NCBI GenBank assembly: GCA_016869975.1 | Contig: VGCZ01000011.1 | Coordinates: 1-64,000 of the forward strand | DNA length: 64,000 nt | Reading direction: 5' to 3' | From: Alphaproteobacteria bacterium | GTDB taxonomy: Bacteria; Pseudomonadota; Alphaproteobacteria; Reyranellales; Reyranellaceae | In this document: one piece after another, positions 43,596 through 52,950 of the stretch | How the letters are laid out: each line of letters starts with the position of its first letter | Numbering within the stretch: the stretch's first letter is position 1 | Translations under genes and position numbers: made by a program | The notes under the pieces: model-generated | The model's input: the letters and a program-made list of their open reading frames with translations, nothing else | Database searches by the model: none | Told to the model about the DNA's origin: nothing

Positions 43596-44156
43596 ATGAC
43601 CAACCCCGCCGACCGCATCGACCAGTCCAAGCCGTTCAAGCCGGTGAACATCGCCATCCTCACCGTCTCCGACACGCGCACGCTTGAGACCGACAAGTCG
43701 GGCGACACGCTGGTCGAGCGCCTCACCGCGGCCGGCCACAAACTGGCCGACCGCGCCATCGTCACCGACGACGTCGAGAAGATCCGCGCGGTGGTCGGCA
43801 AGTGGATCGCCGATCCCGCCATCGAGGCAGTGATCACCACCGGCGGCACCGGCGTGACGGGCCGCGATGTGACGCCGGAGGCGCTGGAGGGGCTGTTCGA
43901 GAAGAAGATCGAGGGCTTCGGCGAGACCTTCCGCTGGGTGAGCTTCCAGAAGATCGGCACCTCAACCATGCAGAGCCGCGCCACGGCCGGCGTCGCCAAC
44001 GGCACCTACATCTTCGCCCTGCCCGGCTCGACCGGCGCCTGCAGGGATGGCTGGGACGAGATCCTGCGCTGGCAGCTCGACATCCGCTTCCGGCCCTGCA
44101 ACTTCGCGGAGCTGATGCCGCGGCTGAACGAGGGCAAGATCCCGCGCAGCGGCTGA
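43596..44156 (+). CDS. moaB: Molybdenum cofactor biosynthesis protein MoaB
   Basis: 186 residues from ATG 43596 (GGAGCG about 7 bases upstream); a GTG at 43584 is in frame. MoaB/MogA fold with NIAILTVSDTRTLETDKSGD at the N-terminus and ITTGGTGVTGRDVTPEAL, the molybdopterin-binding loop, near residue 80. The GTYIFALPGSTGACRDGWDEI segment is typical of MoaB. MoaB-type proteins adenylylate molybdopterin or have a related role in Mo insertion. It fits with modABC in this window. Confidence 0.92.
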   Translation: MTNPADRIDQSKPFKPVNIAILTVSDTRTLETDKSGDTLVERLTAAGHKLADRAIVTDDVEKIRAVVGKWIADPAIEAVITTGGTGVTGRDVTPEALEGLFEKKIEGFGETFRWVSFQKIGTSTMQSRATAGVANGTYIFALPGSTGACRDGWDEILRWQLDIRFRPCNFAELMPRLNEGKIPRSG

Positions 44157-44167
44157 CGCGAGCCTCG

Positions 44168-45223
44168 ATGGATCTCGCGCCCGTCCTCACCGCCTTGCGC
44201 ACGCGGCCGGCGCTTGCGCATCTGACCGAAGGCGACCTCGCGCCGCTGCCCGCGACCGGCACCGCCCATGGCCATGTGCGCATCGTGCCGGCCATCGAAG
44301 GCCGACGCCTGCTGGCGCGCGTCGCCTATGCCCATCCCGGCGATCGCGGCGCGGCGGCGCGCCTGCACCGGCAGGCGGCGGCGTTCCGCCATGTCGCGCC
44401 GTCGGGGCTCACGCCCCGGCTGTTCGACCTTGTCGAGCCCGGCGAGCGCCTGCCCGGCGGTGCGTTGATCGTCGATGCGATCGACGGCCGCGCGCCGCGC
44501 CTGCCGCGCGAGATGACGGCGATCGCCGAGACCCTGGCGGCGTTGCATCGTCTGCCGACGCCGGCCGCCGCCTCGCCGCTGCCGCGTCAGGACAATCCTT
44601 TCCTCGCGACATTGGCGGTGGTCGAGCACCACGCCGCGCGCTTTCTCGACCACGCCGTGCCCGAGGCACGCGCGCGCGCCGAACTTGGCGAGGAGCTGAG
44701 CGAGCTGCGCGGCATGGGCCTGGCGCTGGGCAAGCGCGCGCAGCCGATCAGCCTGGCGCTGGGCGACACCCACCCCGGCAATTTCGTCGTCGATCAAACG
44801 GGCAAGGCCTGGTTCGTCGATCTCGAGAAGGTCCATGCCGGCTCGGCCGCGATCGACCTGGCGCATGCCAGCCTGCCAACCTCGACGCGCTGGAGCCCGG
44901 GCGAGGGCTGCGTGCTCAGCCCGGACGCGCTGAGACTTTTCCACAGCCACTACCTTGCCCGTATCGACGGCGCCGTCGCCAAGGCCTTGAAGCCCTGGTT
45001 GATGCCGATGCGGCGGCTGACCTGGCTGCGCGGCATGGTGTTTTTCTGCCGCTGGCGGGTACAGACCCGCGCGCCGCGCGATCCCCAGGATCCCGACCAG
45101 TGGAGCGACGCTGGCATGGCGCCGGCGATGAAGGCGCATCTCGACGAGCGTATTGATGATTGCTTCAGAGCCGACTCGATCAGGGCCATGCGCACGGAAT
45201 GGCAGGGTGATTTCTTTCAATAG
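44168..45223 (+). CDS. Aminoglycoside phosphotransferase-fold kinase
   Basis: 351 residues from ATG 44168, 11 bases after moaB. The protein-kinase-like APH fold is shown by the catalytic loop SLALGDTHPGNFVVD (Brenner-type HxxxxN) and the metal-binding Asp in AWFVDLEK. The N-terminal lobe has no clear nucleotide Lys motif but GGALIVDAIDGRAP follows the hinge pattern. The family phosphorylates small molecules (aminoglycosides, choline, homoserine); the substrate is unknown. Read-through from moaB is probable, but a link to molybdenum cofactor is not established. Confidence 0.75.
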   Translation: MDLAPVLTALRTRPALAHLTEGDLAPLPATGTAHGHVRIVPAIEGRRLLARVAYAHPGDRGAAARLHRQAAAFRHVAPSGLTPRLFDLVEPGERLPGGALIVDAIDGRAPRLPREMTAIAETLAALHRLPTPAAASPLPRQDNPFLATLAVVEHHAARFLDHAVPEARARAELGEELSELRGMGLALGKRAQPISLALGDTHPGNFVVDQTGKAWFVDLEKVHAGSAAIDLAHASLPTSTRWSPGEGCVLSPDALRLFHSHYLARIDGAVAKALKPWLMPMRRLTWLRGMVFFCRWRVQTRAPRDPQDPDQWSDAGMAPAMKAHLDERIDDCFRADSIRAMRTEWQGDFFQ

Positions 45224-45270
45224 AATCTGTATGATGCGGGAAGTCTTTTGACAGTCGAGATCATCGCCCG

Positions 45271-45504
45271 ATGGATTGGGAAGTTATCCGCAGCCGCATC
45301 ATGATGTTCCTGATGGCTGACGCCGCAGGCTTCGTCCTGTTCTGGATCTACCGCGCCTTCGGCGCTCCCGGCGGCCGTATCGAGGAAATCCTGCTGCTGA
45401 CCCTGGGTGTCGCCAACGGCATCATCATCCTCGCGGCCTTGGGCGCCGGCCTGCTGCTGCTGCCCGGCCATCTCTACCGCCGTTTCCAGGTCTGGTTCGG
45501 CTGA
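45271..45504 (+). CDS. Small two-helix membrane protein of unknown function
   Basis: 77 residues. Two hydrophobic segments are visible, MMFLMADAAGFVLFWIYRAF (about 11-30) and ILLLTLGVANGIIILAALGA (about 40-60), joined by a short acidic loop, with a basic C-terminus. I do not recognise a family. It stands alone between the kinase and radical SAM genes in the same direction. Confidence 0.6.
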   Translation: MDWEVIRSRIMMFLMADAAGFVLFWIYRAFGAPGGRIEEILLLTLGVANGIIILAALGAGLLLLPGHLYRRFQVWFG

Positions 45505-45559
45505 TCGCCCACCGCCGTTTGTTCTTGTTTTGTTCACAACGAGGCACTAGCGTCCGGGT

Positions 45560-46717
45560 ATGGCCCGGTCGCTCAAAATCCCGGCGGAGATCGACGCGCT
45601 GGAGGCCCGCGCCCACAAGGGCCGCGGCGCGATCAGCAATCCGCCGGTGCGCTACGATTCGCAGAGCACGGTGGCGGTCGACGACGGCTGGGGCTCGGCC
45701 AACACGCGCGACCCGGTCAGGGTCAATTCGCATCCCGACGACGAGGAGCCGCCGCGTCTGGCGACCACGCTGACGCGCGACGCATCGCGCACGGTGATCG
45801 CGCGCAACACCTCGCCCGACGTGCCCTTCGACCGCTCGATCAATCCCTATCGGGGCTGCGAGCATGGCTGCGTCTATTGCTTCGCGCGGCCGACGCACGC
45901 CTATCTCGGCCTGTCGCCCGGCCTCGATTTCGAGACCAAGCTGCTGTTCAAGCCCGACGCGCCGGCGCTCCTGCGCCAGGAGCTGGCGAAGCGCGGCTAT
46001 CGTTGCGACGTGATGGCGATGGGCACCAACACCGATCCCTACCAGCCGGTCGAGCGCGAGCTGAAGCTGATGCGCCGCATCCTGGAGGTGCTGGCCGAGT
46101 TCAATCACCCCGTGGGCATCGTCACCAAGAACGCGCTGGTCACGCGCGACATCGACATCCTGGGACCGATGGCGAAGAAGAACCTTGTGCAGGTGTTCCT
46201 CTCCGTCACCACGCTCGATCGCCGCCTCGCCAACATCATGGAGCCGCGCGCCTCGACGCCTCTCAAGCGCGTGGCGGCGATCCGCACGCTCAACGAGGCC
46301 GGCGTGCCCTGCGGCGTGATGGCCGCGCCGATGATCCCGGCGATCAATGACCATGAGATGGAGGCGATCCTCGAGGCGGCGCACCAGGCCGGCGCGCAAC
46401 GCGCCGGCTACACCGTGCTGCGCCTGCCGCTGGAGATCGCCCAGCTCTTCGAGGAATGGCTGCGCGAGCATTTCCCCGACAGGGCCGATCGCGTGCTGTC
46501 GCTGGTCAAGCAGATGCGCGGCGGCAAGATCTACGATTCCGACTGGAGCCAGCGCATGACCGGCACCGGCGCGCTCGCGCAACTGATCCGCCAGCGCTTC
46601 GAGCTGGCGGCGAAGAAGTTCGACTTCAACAAGTTCCGCTACCAGCTCGACGTCACGCAGTTCCGCGTGCCGGAGTCGGCGAGCGGCAAGGATACGCGGC
46701 AGATGTCGCTGTTTTGA
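45560..46717 (+). CDS. PA0069-family radical SAM protein
   Basis: 385 residues. The radical SAM cluster motif is NPYRGCEHGCVYCFARPTHA, with Cys100, Cys104 and Cys107 binding the [4Fe-4S] cluster that cleaves SAM. The first 90 residues, with RGAISNPPVRYDS and the late FDRSINPYRG, match the spore-photolyase-like PA0069/SplB-related family. The C-terminal part ends in an unstructured tail. The family's reaction is undefined; a DNA or nucleotide repair role has been suggested from the SplB similarity. Confidence 0.85.
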   Translation: MARSLKIPAEIDALEARAHKGRGAISNPPVRYDSQSTVAVDDGWGSANTRDPVRVNSHPDDEEPPRLATTLTRDASRTVIARNTSPDVPFDRSINPYRGCEHGCVYCFARPTHAYLGLSPGLDFETKLLFKPDAPALLRQELAKRGYRCDVMAMGTNTDPYQPVERELKLMRRILEVLAEFNHPVGIVTKNALVTRDIDILGPMAKKNLVQVFLSVTTLDRRLANIMEPRASTPLKRVAAIRTLNEAGVPCGVMAAPMIPAINDHEMEAILEAAHQAGAQRAGYTVLRLPLEIAQLFEEWLREHFPDRADRVLSLVKQMRGGKIYDSDWSQRMTGTGALAQLIRQRFELAAKKFDFNKFRYQLDVTQFRVPESASGKDTRQMSLF

Positions 46718-46733
46718 CGCGTCCTCCGCGCCG

Positions 46734-47258
46734 TCAGGGCAGGCCGAGCTCGCGCCGCGCGGCTTCGCGCATCTCGTTGAAGGCGCCGTAGAGGGCGAAG
46801 GTCTGCCGTTCGGGATACGCCCAACCCGGTCCCTTGATGTCGAGCCGCAGGACGAGGCCGGATTGCATCTGTGCCAGCAGGGGCTGGCTGCGGATGGTGC
46901 AGATCCGGCCCGGGCAGGTCATCGCCAGCGGCGGATTGTCGTCGACCTGGATGCGGACGGTGTTAGGCTAGGCGCGCAGCGCCAGGCTGAAGCGGTCGCC
47001 TGGCACACTGTGGATCAGCGTCGCCGTGACGGTGTTGTGGCGATAGCGGCCGATATAGCTGACGTCGAGCTCGACCGTGCAGCTCTTGCGGTCCTTGGCG
47101 CAGCGCACGTACCAGCCCTCGCGGGTCGACGCCCGGGCGTCGGCCGGAAGGTTGCGCTTGACGATCGGCGTATAGGACTCGGGAACATAGCGCTTGTCCG
47201 AATCCGAGCACCCGGCGATCGCGCAGGCGATCATCGCCACCGTCAACAATCTGGCCAT
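46734..47258 (-). pseudogene. IalB-like lipoprotein gene interrupted by an in-frame TAG
   Basis: ATG 47258 opens a lipoprotein signal peptide with lipobox IAGC (Cys17), with GGGGA 9 bases upstream. The first 96 codons include EGWYVRCAKDRKSCTVELDV and end at TAG (46970-46968). The same frame then stays open for 77 more codons to TGA at 46734. It continues the pattern expected of invasion-associated locus B proteins: VRIQVDDNPPLAMTCPGRIC, SGLVLRLDIKGPG and QTFALYGAFNEM. The domain only looks complete if the TAG is ignored. Either a nonsense mutation, amber read-through or a sequencing error. IalB-type proteins are periplasmic, of unclear function. Confidence 0.65.
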
Positions 47259-47389
47259 TTCCGTGATCCCCAAGAAGACTTGGGCGATACGCTACAACCA
47301 CGCGAAGCGCAGGGCTATGGCGTTTACCGCCCGCGTCGGACGATATCGGCGTAGGCTATCGTCGAAACGGCCACCACGGGGAGCGCGTC

Positions 47390-48238
<849 letters not shown>

Positions 48239-48284
48239 AGATCGCGTCGGTGGCGGCCCGGTCGCCGGGACGATACTGTCACGC

Positions 48285-48833
48285 ATGCTCCGACACCTTG
48301 CCGCCGCCGCGTTGTTCGTGCTTGTCGCGCTGGGTCCGCCGACACCGGCGATGGCCCAGCTGCAATTCAGGGACGTGATCCACGAGGTCCGTGGCGGCGT
48401 GCTGGCGCACGACATCTCGTTCTGGGCGGCGGGCCATGTCGAGCGCGGCGTCGCACTGAACGCCGAGATCGCCTTCGCCCCGTCCTTCGGCGTCCTCTTC
48501 GGCCGCGTCCGGCCGGTACTGGGCGGCAGCTTCGCGACCCACAACGGTACCAGCCTGGTCTATCTCGACGTGCGCTTCGAGTTCACCATCGACCGCTTCT
48601 TCTTCGCGCTCGGTGTCGGTCCGGCGATCCATACCGGCGGAACCGAGCGCCGGGTCGATGGCCGCAAGGCGCTGGGCTCGCGCGTGCTGTTCCATCCCTC
48701 GTTCCAGTTCGGCCTGCAGCTCACGCCACACAGCCGCGTCGAGGCCTATTACGAGCACGTCTCCAACGCCTACCTCGCGAAACCCAATCCCGGCCTCGAC
48801 AATATCGGCCTGCGCCTGGCGCACCGCTTCTGA
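48285..48833 (+). CDS. PagL-like acyloxyacyl hydrolase (outer-membrane lipid A 3-O-deacylase)
   Basis: 182 residues with signal peptide MLRHLAAAALFVLVALGPPT (cleavage after AMAQ) and alternating hydrophobic strands of an eight-stranded outer-membrane barrel ending in Phe. The C-terminal active-site block is EHVSNAYLAKPNPGLDNIGL with His158 and Ser160, the positions of the PagL His126/Ser128 pair. The third catalytic residue, Glu140 in Pseudomonas PagL (14 after the His), aligns with Asp172. It would remove the 3-O acyl chain of lipid A. Activity with Asp is not certain. Confidence 0.78.
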   Translation: MLRHLAAAALFVLVALGPPTPAMAQLQFRDVIHEVRGGVLAHDISFWAAGHVERGVALNAEIAFAPSFGVLFGRVRPVLGGSFATHNGTSLVYLDVRFEFTIDRFFFALGVGPAIHTGGTERRVDGRKALGSRVLFHPSFQFGLQLTPHSRVEAYYEHVSNAYLAKPNPGLDNIGLRLAHRF

Positions 48834-49877
48834 TCACCAGGCGGCGCCGTAGCCGGCGAAGCTCGTCGGGATGCGCTGGATGTCCTGGATGACGTCGGGC
48901 GGCAGGTCCGAGCCTTCCTCCGAGGTGGCGCTGGCCGAGACCGAGTCCGAACCGGCGAAGCGCGCGCGGATCGCCTTGGCGATCTCGCGATGCGTGCCGA
49001 CGGCTGCGAACAGGCGTACGACATCGTCGGAGATCTCCCTCGTCATGTCCGACCACTGACCCTGCTTCGACATCGCGTTGAGCTTGCGCCCGAGATCGCC
49101 CAGGCCATGCGCCTCGAGCACCGGCCAATAGGCAGGCGTCGAGCCGTAGAAACCGACGCGCATGCGCACCCAGTCGACCTTTTTGGCCACCTCCTCCTCG
49201 GTCGCGCCCGTGGCGACGAAGCCGCCGCCATGAATCTCGAAATTCTCGCGCGTGCGCCCACTCTTGGCCCAACCCTCGGCGAGCCTGGGCATCACCATCT
49301 CCTCGAGATACTTGCGCGTGCAGAAAGCATGCAGGCGCACGCCGTCGGCCACCTCGCCGGCAAGCCGCAAGGTGTGCGGCCCGACGGCGGCGAGCTCAAC
49401 CGGCACCATCGGCAGGTGCAGCGAGGGCGGCGTGAAGTTCGGCGTCATCAGGGTGAAGCGATAGTGCTCGCCCTCGAACTTCAGCTTCTCGCCCTTCTCC
49501 CAGCAGCGCCAGATCGCGCGCATCGCCTTCACATACTCGCGCAGCCTGGGTGCCGGCGGCGACCATTTCACCGAGAAGCGGTTCTCGTTGTGCGCCCGCA
49601 CCTGCGGGCCGATGCCCAGCACGAAGCGGCCACGCGAGGCGAGCTGCAGATCCCACGCCGTGCTGGCCGTCACCATCGGGCTGCGCGGAAAGGCGATGGC
49701 CACACCGGTGGCGAGCTGCAGTCTCTCGGTCGCCACCGCCGCCACGCCCAGGGACAGAAACGGCTCGTGCCGGTTCTCCAAGGTCACCACGCCGTCATAG
49801 CCCTGCGCTTCCGCGGCCCGCGCCGCGTCGGCCACCAGGCGCAGATCGCGCTGCGGCAGGGTCGTCATGATGCGCAT
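48834..49877 (-). CDS. Luciferase-like (LLM class) flavin oxidoreductase
   Basis: 347 residues from ATG 49877, which has a strong GGAGGAGG site. TIM-barrel luciferase-like fold: AARAAEAQGYDGVVTLENRH, then GVAIAFPRSPMVTASTAWDL and SRGRFVLGIGPQVRAHNENRF, which match the TIGR03617-type F420-dependent group. Members use FMN or F420 to oxidise or desulfurise small molecules. The stop abuts the PagL-like stop base for base (convergent). It is divergent from a second LLM gene 57 bases away, so the two may share control. Confidence 0.82.
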   Translation of the reverse strand: MRIMTTLPQRDLRLVADAARAAEAQGYDGVVTLENRHEPFLSLGVAAVATERLQLATGVAIAFPRSPMVTASTAWDLQLASRGRFVLGIGPQVRAHNENRFSVKWSPPAPRLREYVKAMRAIWRCWEKGEKLKFEGEHYRFTLMTPNFTPPSLHLPMVPVELAAVGPHTLRLAGEVADGVRLHAFCTRKYLEEMVMPRLAEGWAKSGRTRENFEIHGGGFVATGATEEEVAKKVDWVRMRVGFYGSTPAYWPVLEAHGLGDLGRKLNAMSKQGQWSDMTREISDDVVRLFAAVGTHREIAKAIRARFAGSDSVSASATSEEGSDLPPDVIQDIQRIPTSFAGYGAAW

Positions 49878-49934
49878 TGGGTCCTCCTCCAGATGGCCGC
49901 TACGATAACACCGGCCAATGACCGTGGAGCCACC

Positions 49935-50750
49935 ATGCAGTTCGGAATTGTCGGCATTCCTACCGTGCGCGAGGCGGATGGACTCATCGACCGCGCCATC
50001 ACCTTCGCCCGGCGCGTCGAGCGGCTGGGGTTCAGCGGCCTGTGGACCACCGACGCCCTGGGCCGCGGCTTCGTCACCGTCGATCCGCTGATCTTCCTGA
50101 GCACACTGTGCGTGGCCACCGAGCGCATCGAGATCGGCACCTGCGTCACCCAGGTGCCGTTGCGCCACCCGGTCGAGCTCGCCCATCGCGCCCAGACACT
50201 CAACATCCTCTCCCGTGGCCGCTTCCGCTTCGGTGTCGGCAGCGGCTCGACCAAGCACGATTTCGACACAGTGCAGGTCGACTACGATCGGCGATTCAAG
50301 CTGCTGCCGGAGTACCTCGCGGTCATGCGCAGGGTCTGGGCCGGCGAGAAGGTGTTCGGACCCGCGCTCTCCGTGTGGCCCGGCACCGAAGGCGGCCCAC
50401 CGGTCTATCTCGGCGCCTGGCGCAGCCAGCGCTGGATCGATCTCGCCGCGCATCATTGCCACGGCTGGATCGCATCAGGAATCCACGGCGCGATGGAGGA
50501 TTTGCCGATCGGCCTCGACATGTTCCGCAAGGCCGGCGGCAAGCGCGCCATCCTCGCCAACATCTTCACCGACCTGCGCCCCGATCCGCCGCATATCCCG
50601 GCCCACGCGAAGGTGACGGTCACCGGCGGCAAGGCCGAAGCCCGCGACCGCCTGCGCCGGATCGCCGATCTGGGCTTCGACGACGCGCTGCTGATCGTGC
50701 CGATGGGCGCGCCCGACATGCTCGACGAGATTCGCGACCTGCTGCCGTAG
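49935..50750 (+). CDS. Luciferase-like (LLM class) flavin oxidoreductase
   Basis: 271 residues from ATG 49935. LLM features are RRVERLGFSGLWTTDALGRG, the strand ERIEIGTCVTQVPLRHP and LSRGRFRFGVGSGSTKHDFD. It is shorter than most (300-350) and lacks the usual insertion segments. Divergent from the larger LLM gene at 48834-49877, to which it is only distantly similar. Substrate and cofactor (FMN versus F420) unknown. Confidence 0.82.
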   Translation: MQFGIVGIPTVREADGLIDRAITFARRVERLGFSGLWTTDALGRGFVTVDPLIFLSTLCVATERIEIGTCVTQVPLRHPVELAHRAQTLNILSRGRFRFGVGSGSTKHDFDTVQVDYDRRFKLLPEYLAVMRRVWAGEKVFGPALSVWPGTEGGPPVYLGAWRSQRWIDLAAHHCHGWIASGIHGAMEDLPIGLDMFRKAGGKRAILANIFTDLRPDPPHIPAHAKVTVTGGKAEARDRLRRIADLGFDDALLIVPMGAPDMLDEIRDLLP

Positions 50751-50755
50751 GCGCG

Positions 50756-50780
50756 GAGCGCCGGCGGGACGCCGGCGCTC
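50756..50780. terminator. GCCGGCG-family hairpin between convergent genes
   Basis: GAGCGCCGGC (50756-50765) and GCCGGCGCTC (50771-50780) form a perfect 10-bp stem with a GGGAC loop, 6 bases after the LLM stop and 8 bases before the end of the ABC exporter gene. No T-run. Confidence 0.6.
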
Positions 50781-50787
50781 CTATCGA

Positions 50788-52596
50788 TCACGCCGCGAAC
50801 AGGCCATCCGCGACGCCTTCCGCCTGGCGCTGCACCAGGCGGCGGTAAGTGCCGTCCTTGCGTCGCATCAGGTCGGCGTGGCTGCCATCCTCGACGATGT
50901 GGCCCTCGTCGAACACCAGGATGCGATCGAGCGTGCGCACCGTCGACAGGCGATGGGCGATCACCAGCGTCGTGCGTCCGCGCATCAGCCGTTCCATCGC
51001 GTCCTGGATCAGCGCCTCGGATTCGCTGTCCAGGCTCGACGTCGCCTCGTCGAGGATCAGGATCGGCGTGTCGGCCAGGAAGGCGCGCGCCAACGCCACA
51101 CGCTGACGCTCGCCGCCCGACAGCTTGACGCCGCGCTCGCCCACCAGGGTGGCGTAGCCCTTGGGCTGGCGCATGATGAAGCCGTCGGCATGCGCCATAC
51201 GGGCCGCCGCGCGGATCTTCTCGCGCGACGCCTCGGGCCTGCCGTAGGCGATGTTCTCGGCCAGCGAGCGGTGGAACAGGATCGGCTCCTGCTGCACGAT
51301 CGCCACCTGGCGGCGCAGGCTGTCCTGCGTCACCTCGGCGATGTCCTGGCCGTCGATGGCGATGCGGCCGCCATCGATGTCGTGCAGGCGCTGCACCAGC
51401 TTGACGAACGTCGTCTTGCCAGAGCCCGATACGCCCACCAGACCGACGCGCTGGCCGGCCGGGATGCGCACCGACAGGCCGTCGTAGACCTGCCGTCCCT
51501 GCGCGCGATAGCCGAAGGCGACATCGTCGAAGACGATCTCGCCCCTGGGCACCAGGATGTCGCGCGCGCCCACGCGATCGACCACGCCGATCGGCTCGTC
51601 GTGCAGCGCCACCAGCTCGTCGAGGTCGTTCACGCAACGGCGGAAGACGTCGATGTGATAGCCGATGTCGCGCAGATAGCCGTGGATCACGCCATAGGCG
51701 GTGATCACGAACACCACCTCGCCGACGCTGGCCGCACCCTGCCACCAGAACACGAGCACCAGGCCGACCACCGTCAGGCGCAGCAGCACCAGCACGGCGT
51801 TCTGCGCCGTGCCGGCCCAGGTGGCGCGCAGCCACAGCACGCGCGCCCGCGCGCGCCAGCGATCGACGATGCGCGACAGGCGCTCGTCTTCGCGCGCCTC
51901 GGCGCCGAACGACTTGACGACGGGGTTGGCCGACACCGCGTCGGCCAGCGCGCCGCCCAGCCGGCTGTCCCAGGCGTTCGCCAGGGTCGCTGCCGGCGTG
52001 ACGTAGCGCAGCGCCAGCCACACGGTGAGCCCGACATAGATCGCGCTGCCCAGCGCCACCGCTAGGCCCATCAGCGGCCAGTGCAGCGCGAAGAGCAGCG
52101 AGGCGCCCAGCAGCACCGTCAGCGACGGCCACAGCGAGATCATGACCGTGTCGTTGAGGTTGTCGAAGGCCCACATGCCGCGGCTGACCTTGCGCACCGT
52201 CGAGCCGGCGAAGGCGTTGGCATGCCACTCGGTCGACAGGCGCTGCACGCGCGCGAAGCTCTCGCGCGCCACCTCGGACATCATGCGCAGGGTGAAGTCG
52301 ATGATCAGGATGAACACGCCCTGGCGCAGCACGACGACGAACGCACCGGCGCCGACCATCATGGCCAGCACCAGCAGCGCGTCGTTGAGCGCCGCGTCGC
52401 GCTCGGCGACCACGCCGCCGATGATGTCGACCAGCTTTCCGGCCAAGGTCGGCAACAGCAGCTCGACGCCGGCGATCACCAGCGAGCCGAGGCCGATCAG
52501 GGCGGCGAAGCCGGGCTGTCGCCGCCATTGACCGGCGACGTAGCGGAGTGTGTGCAGGAACGGGTCGCGCCCGCCGCTTTTCTTGCGAACTTTCAT
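50788..52596 (-). CDS. ABC exporter with fused membrane and ATPase domains
   Basis: 602 residues. Six membrane segments lie in residues 20-320 and the ATPase in about 345-590. Walker A is GVSGSGKTTF, the signature LSGGERQRVALARAF, Walker B ILILDEATSSLDSE and the H-loop IAHRLSTVRTLD. MsbA/MDR-type half-transporters like this work as homodimers to export lipids, drugs or peptides. There is no good ribosome site just before ATG 52596; a GGAAGGGG lies inside a predicted stem about 18 bases upstream. A 162-base leader with a small reading frame precedes it. Confidence 0.9.
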   Translation of the reverse strand: MKVRKKSGGRDPFLHTLRYVAGQWRRQPGFAALIGLGSLVIAGVELLLPTLAGKLVDIIGGVVAERDAALNDALLVLAMMVGAGAFVVVLRQGVFILIIDFTLRMMSEVARESFARVQRLSTEWHANAFAGSTVRKVSRGMWAFDNLNDTVMISLWPSLTVLLGASLLFALHWPLMGLAVALGSAIYVGLTVWLALRYVTPAATLANAWDSRLGGALADAVSANPVVKSFGAEAREDERLSRIVDRWRARARVLWLRATWAGTAQNAVLVLLRLTVVGLVLVFWWQGAASVGEVVFVITAYGVIHGYLRDIGYHIDVFRRCVNDLDELVALHDEPIGVVDRVGARDILVPRGEIVFDDVAFGYRAQGRQVYDGLSVRIPAGQRVGLVGVSGSGKTTFVKLVQRLHDIDGGRIAIDGQDIAEVTQDSLRRQVAIVQQEPILFHRSLAENIAYGRPEASREKIRAAARMAHADGFIMRQPKGYATLVGERGVKLSGGERQRVALARAFLADTPILILDEATSSLDSESEALIQDAMERLMRGRTTLVIAHRLSTVRTLDRILVFDEGHIVEDGSHADLMRRKDGTYRRLVQRQAEGVADGLFAA

Positions 52597-52758
52597 GTGT
52601 CGACGCCGGACCCCTTCCGACGGGGCCGGCCCTTCAAACTGCCGGCGTCGCGGACAGCGTCGAGAATCAACTCGACGCGCGCGAAAGCGCCTGGCGATGG
52701 ACGAACGGGGTGGAGATCGAGAGGGCGCCTGAAACGGTGGCGCCCGAGGCCGCTTTGG

Positions 52759-52818
52759 TTAGCGGAACCGCTCGTGTACGAACCCTGCAGCGGGAGTGAT
52801 GAACATCATGATCGACAT
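52759..52818 (-). CDS. Possible 19-residue leader peptide upstream of the ABC exporter
   Basis: ATG 52818 is preceded, five bases away, by AAAGGAGG, the strongest ribosome site in the neighbourhood. The frame codes MSIMMFITPAAGFVHERFR and ends in TAA at 52759. The following 162 bases to the exporter start contain a 7-bp hairpin (52658-52677) and an 8-bp long-range stem (52602-52609 with 52642-52649) that covers the exporter start region. The arrangement resembles translation-attenuation leaders, but the peptide is unknown and could be chance. The 354 bases between the two transporter genes hold nothing else convincing. Confidence 0.4.
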   Translation of the reverse strand: MSIMMFITPAAGFVHERFR

Positions 52819-52911
52819 CAACGCCTCCTTTCGCTGGGGTTTCGTCGAGGGCGCGCCTTGTACAGGAACTCGATGACACAAGCAAGACACAGGGTTATCG
52901 TGGACGGCTTT

Positions 52912-52947
52912 CTTCTCTTCTCCCCGCGCAGGCGGGGACAAGAGAAG
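52912..52947 (-). terminator. 16-bp hairpin after the Bcr/CflA gene
   Basis: CTTCTCTT-CTCCCCGC and GCGGGGAC-AAGAGAAG pair over 16 positions with one mismatch around a GCAG loop. It lies 4 bases past the stop of the minus-strand exporter gene. Loosely related to the CCCTCTCCCCG repeats. Confidence 0.65.
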
Positions 52948-52950
52948 ACG

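Noticed and set aside
46968-46970. TAG in the IalB-like gene as a pyrrolysine codon
   Set aside because: No Pyl machinery is visible in the window and such use is not expected in this group; mutation or read-through is simpler.
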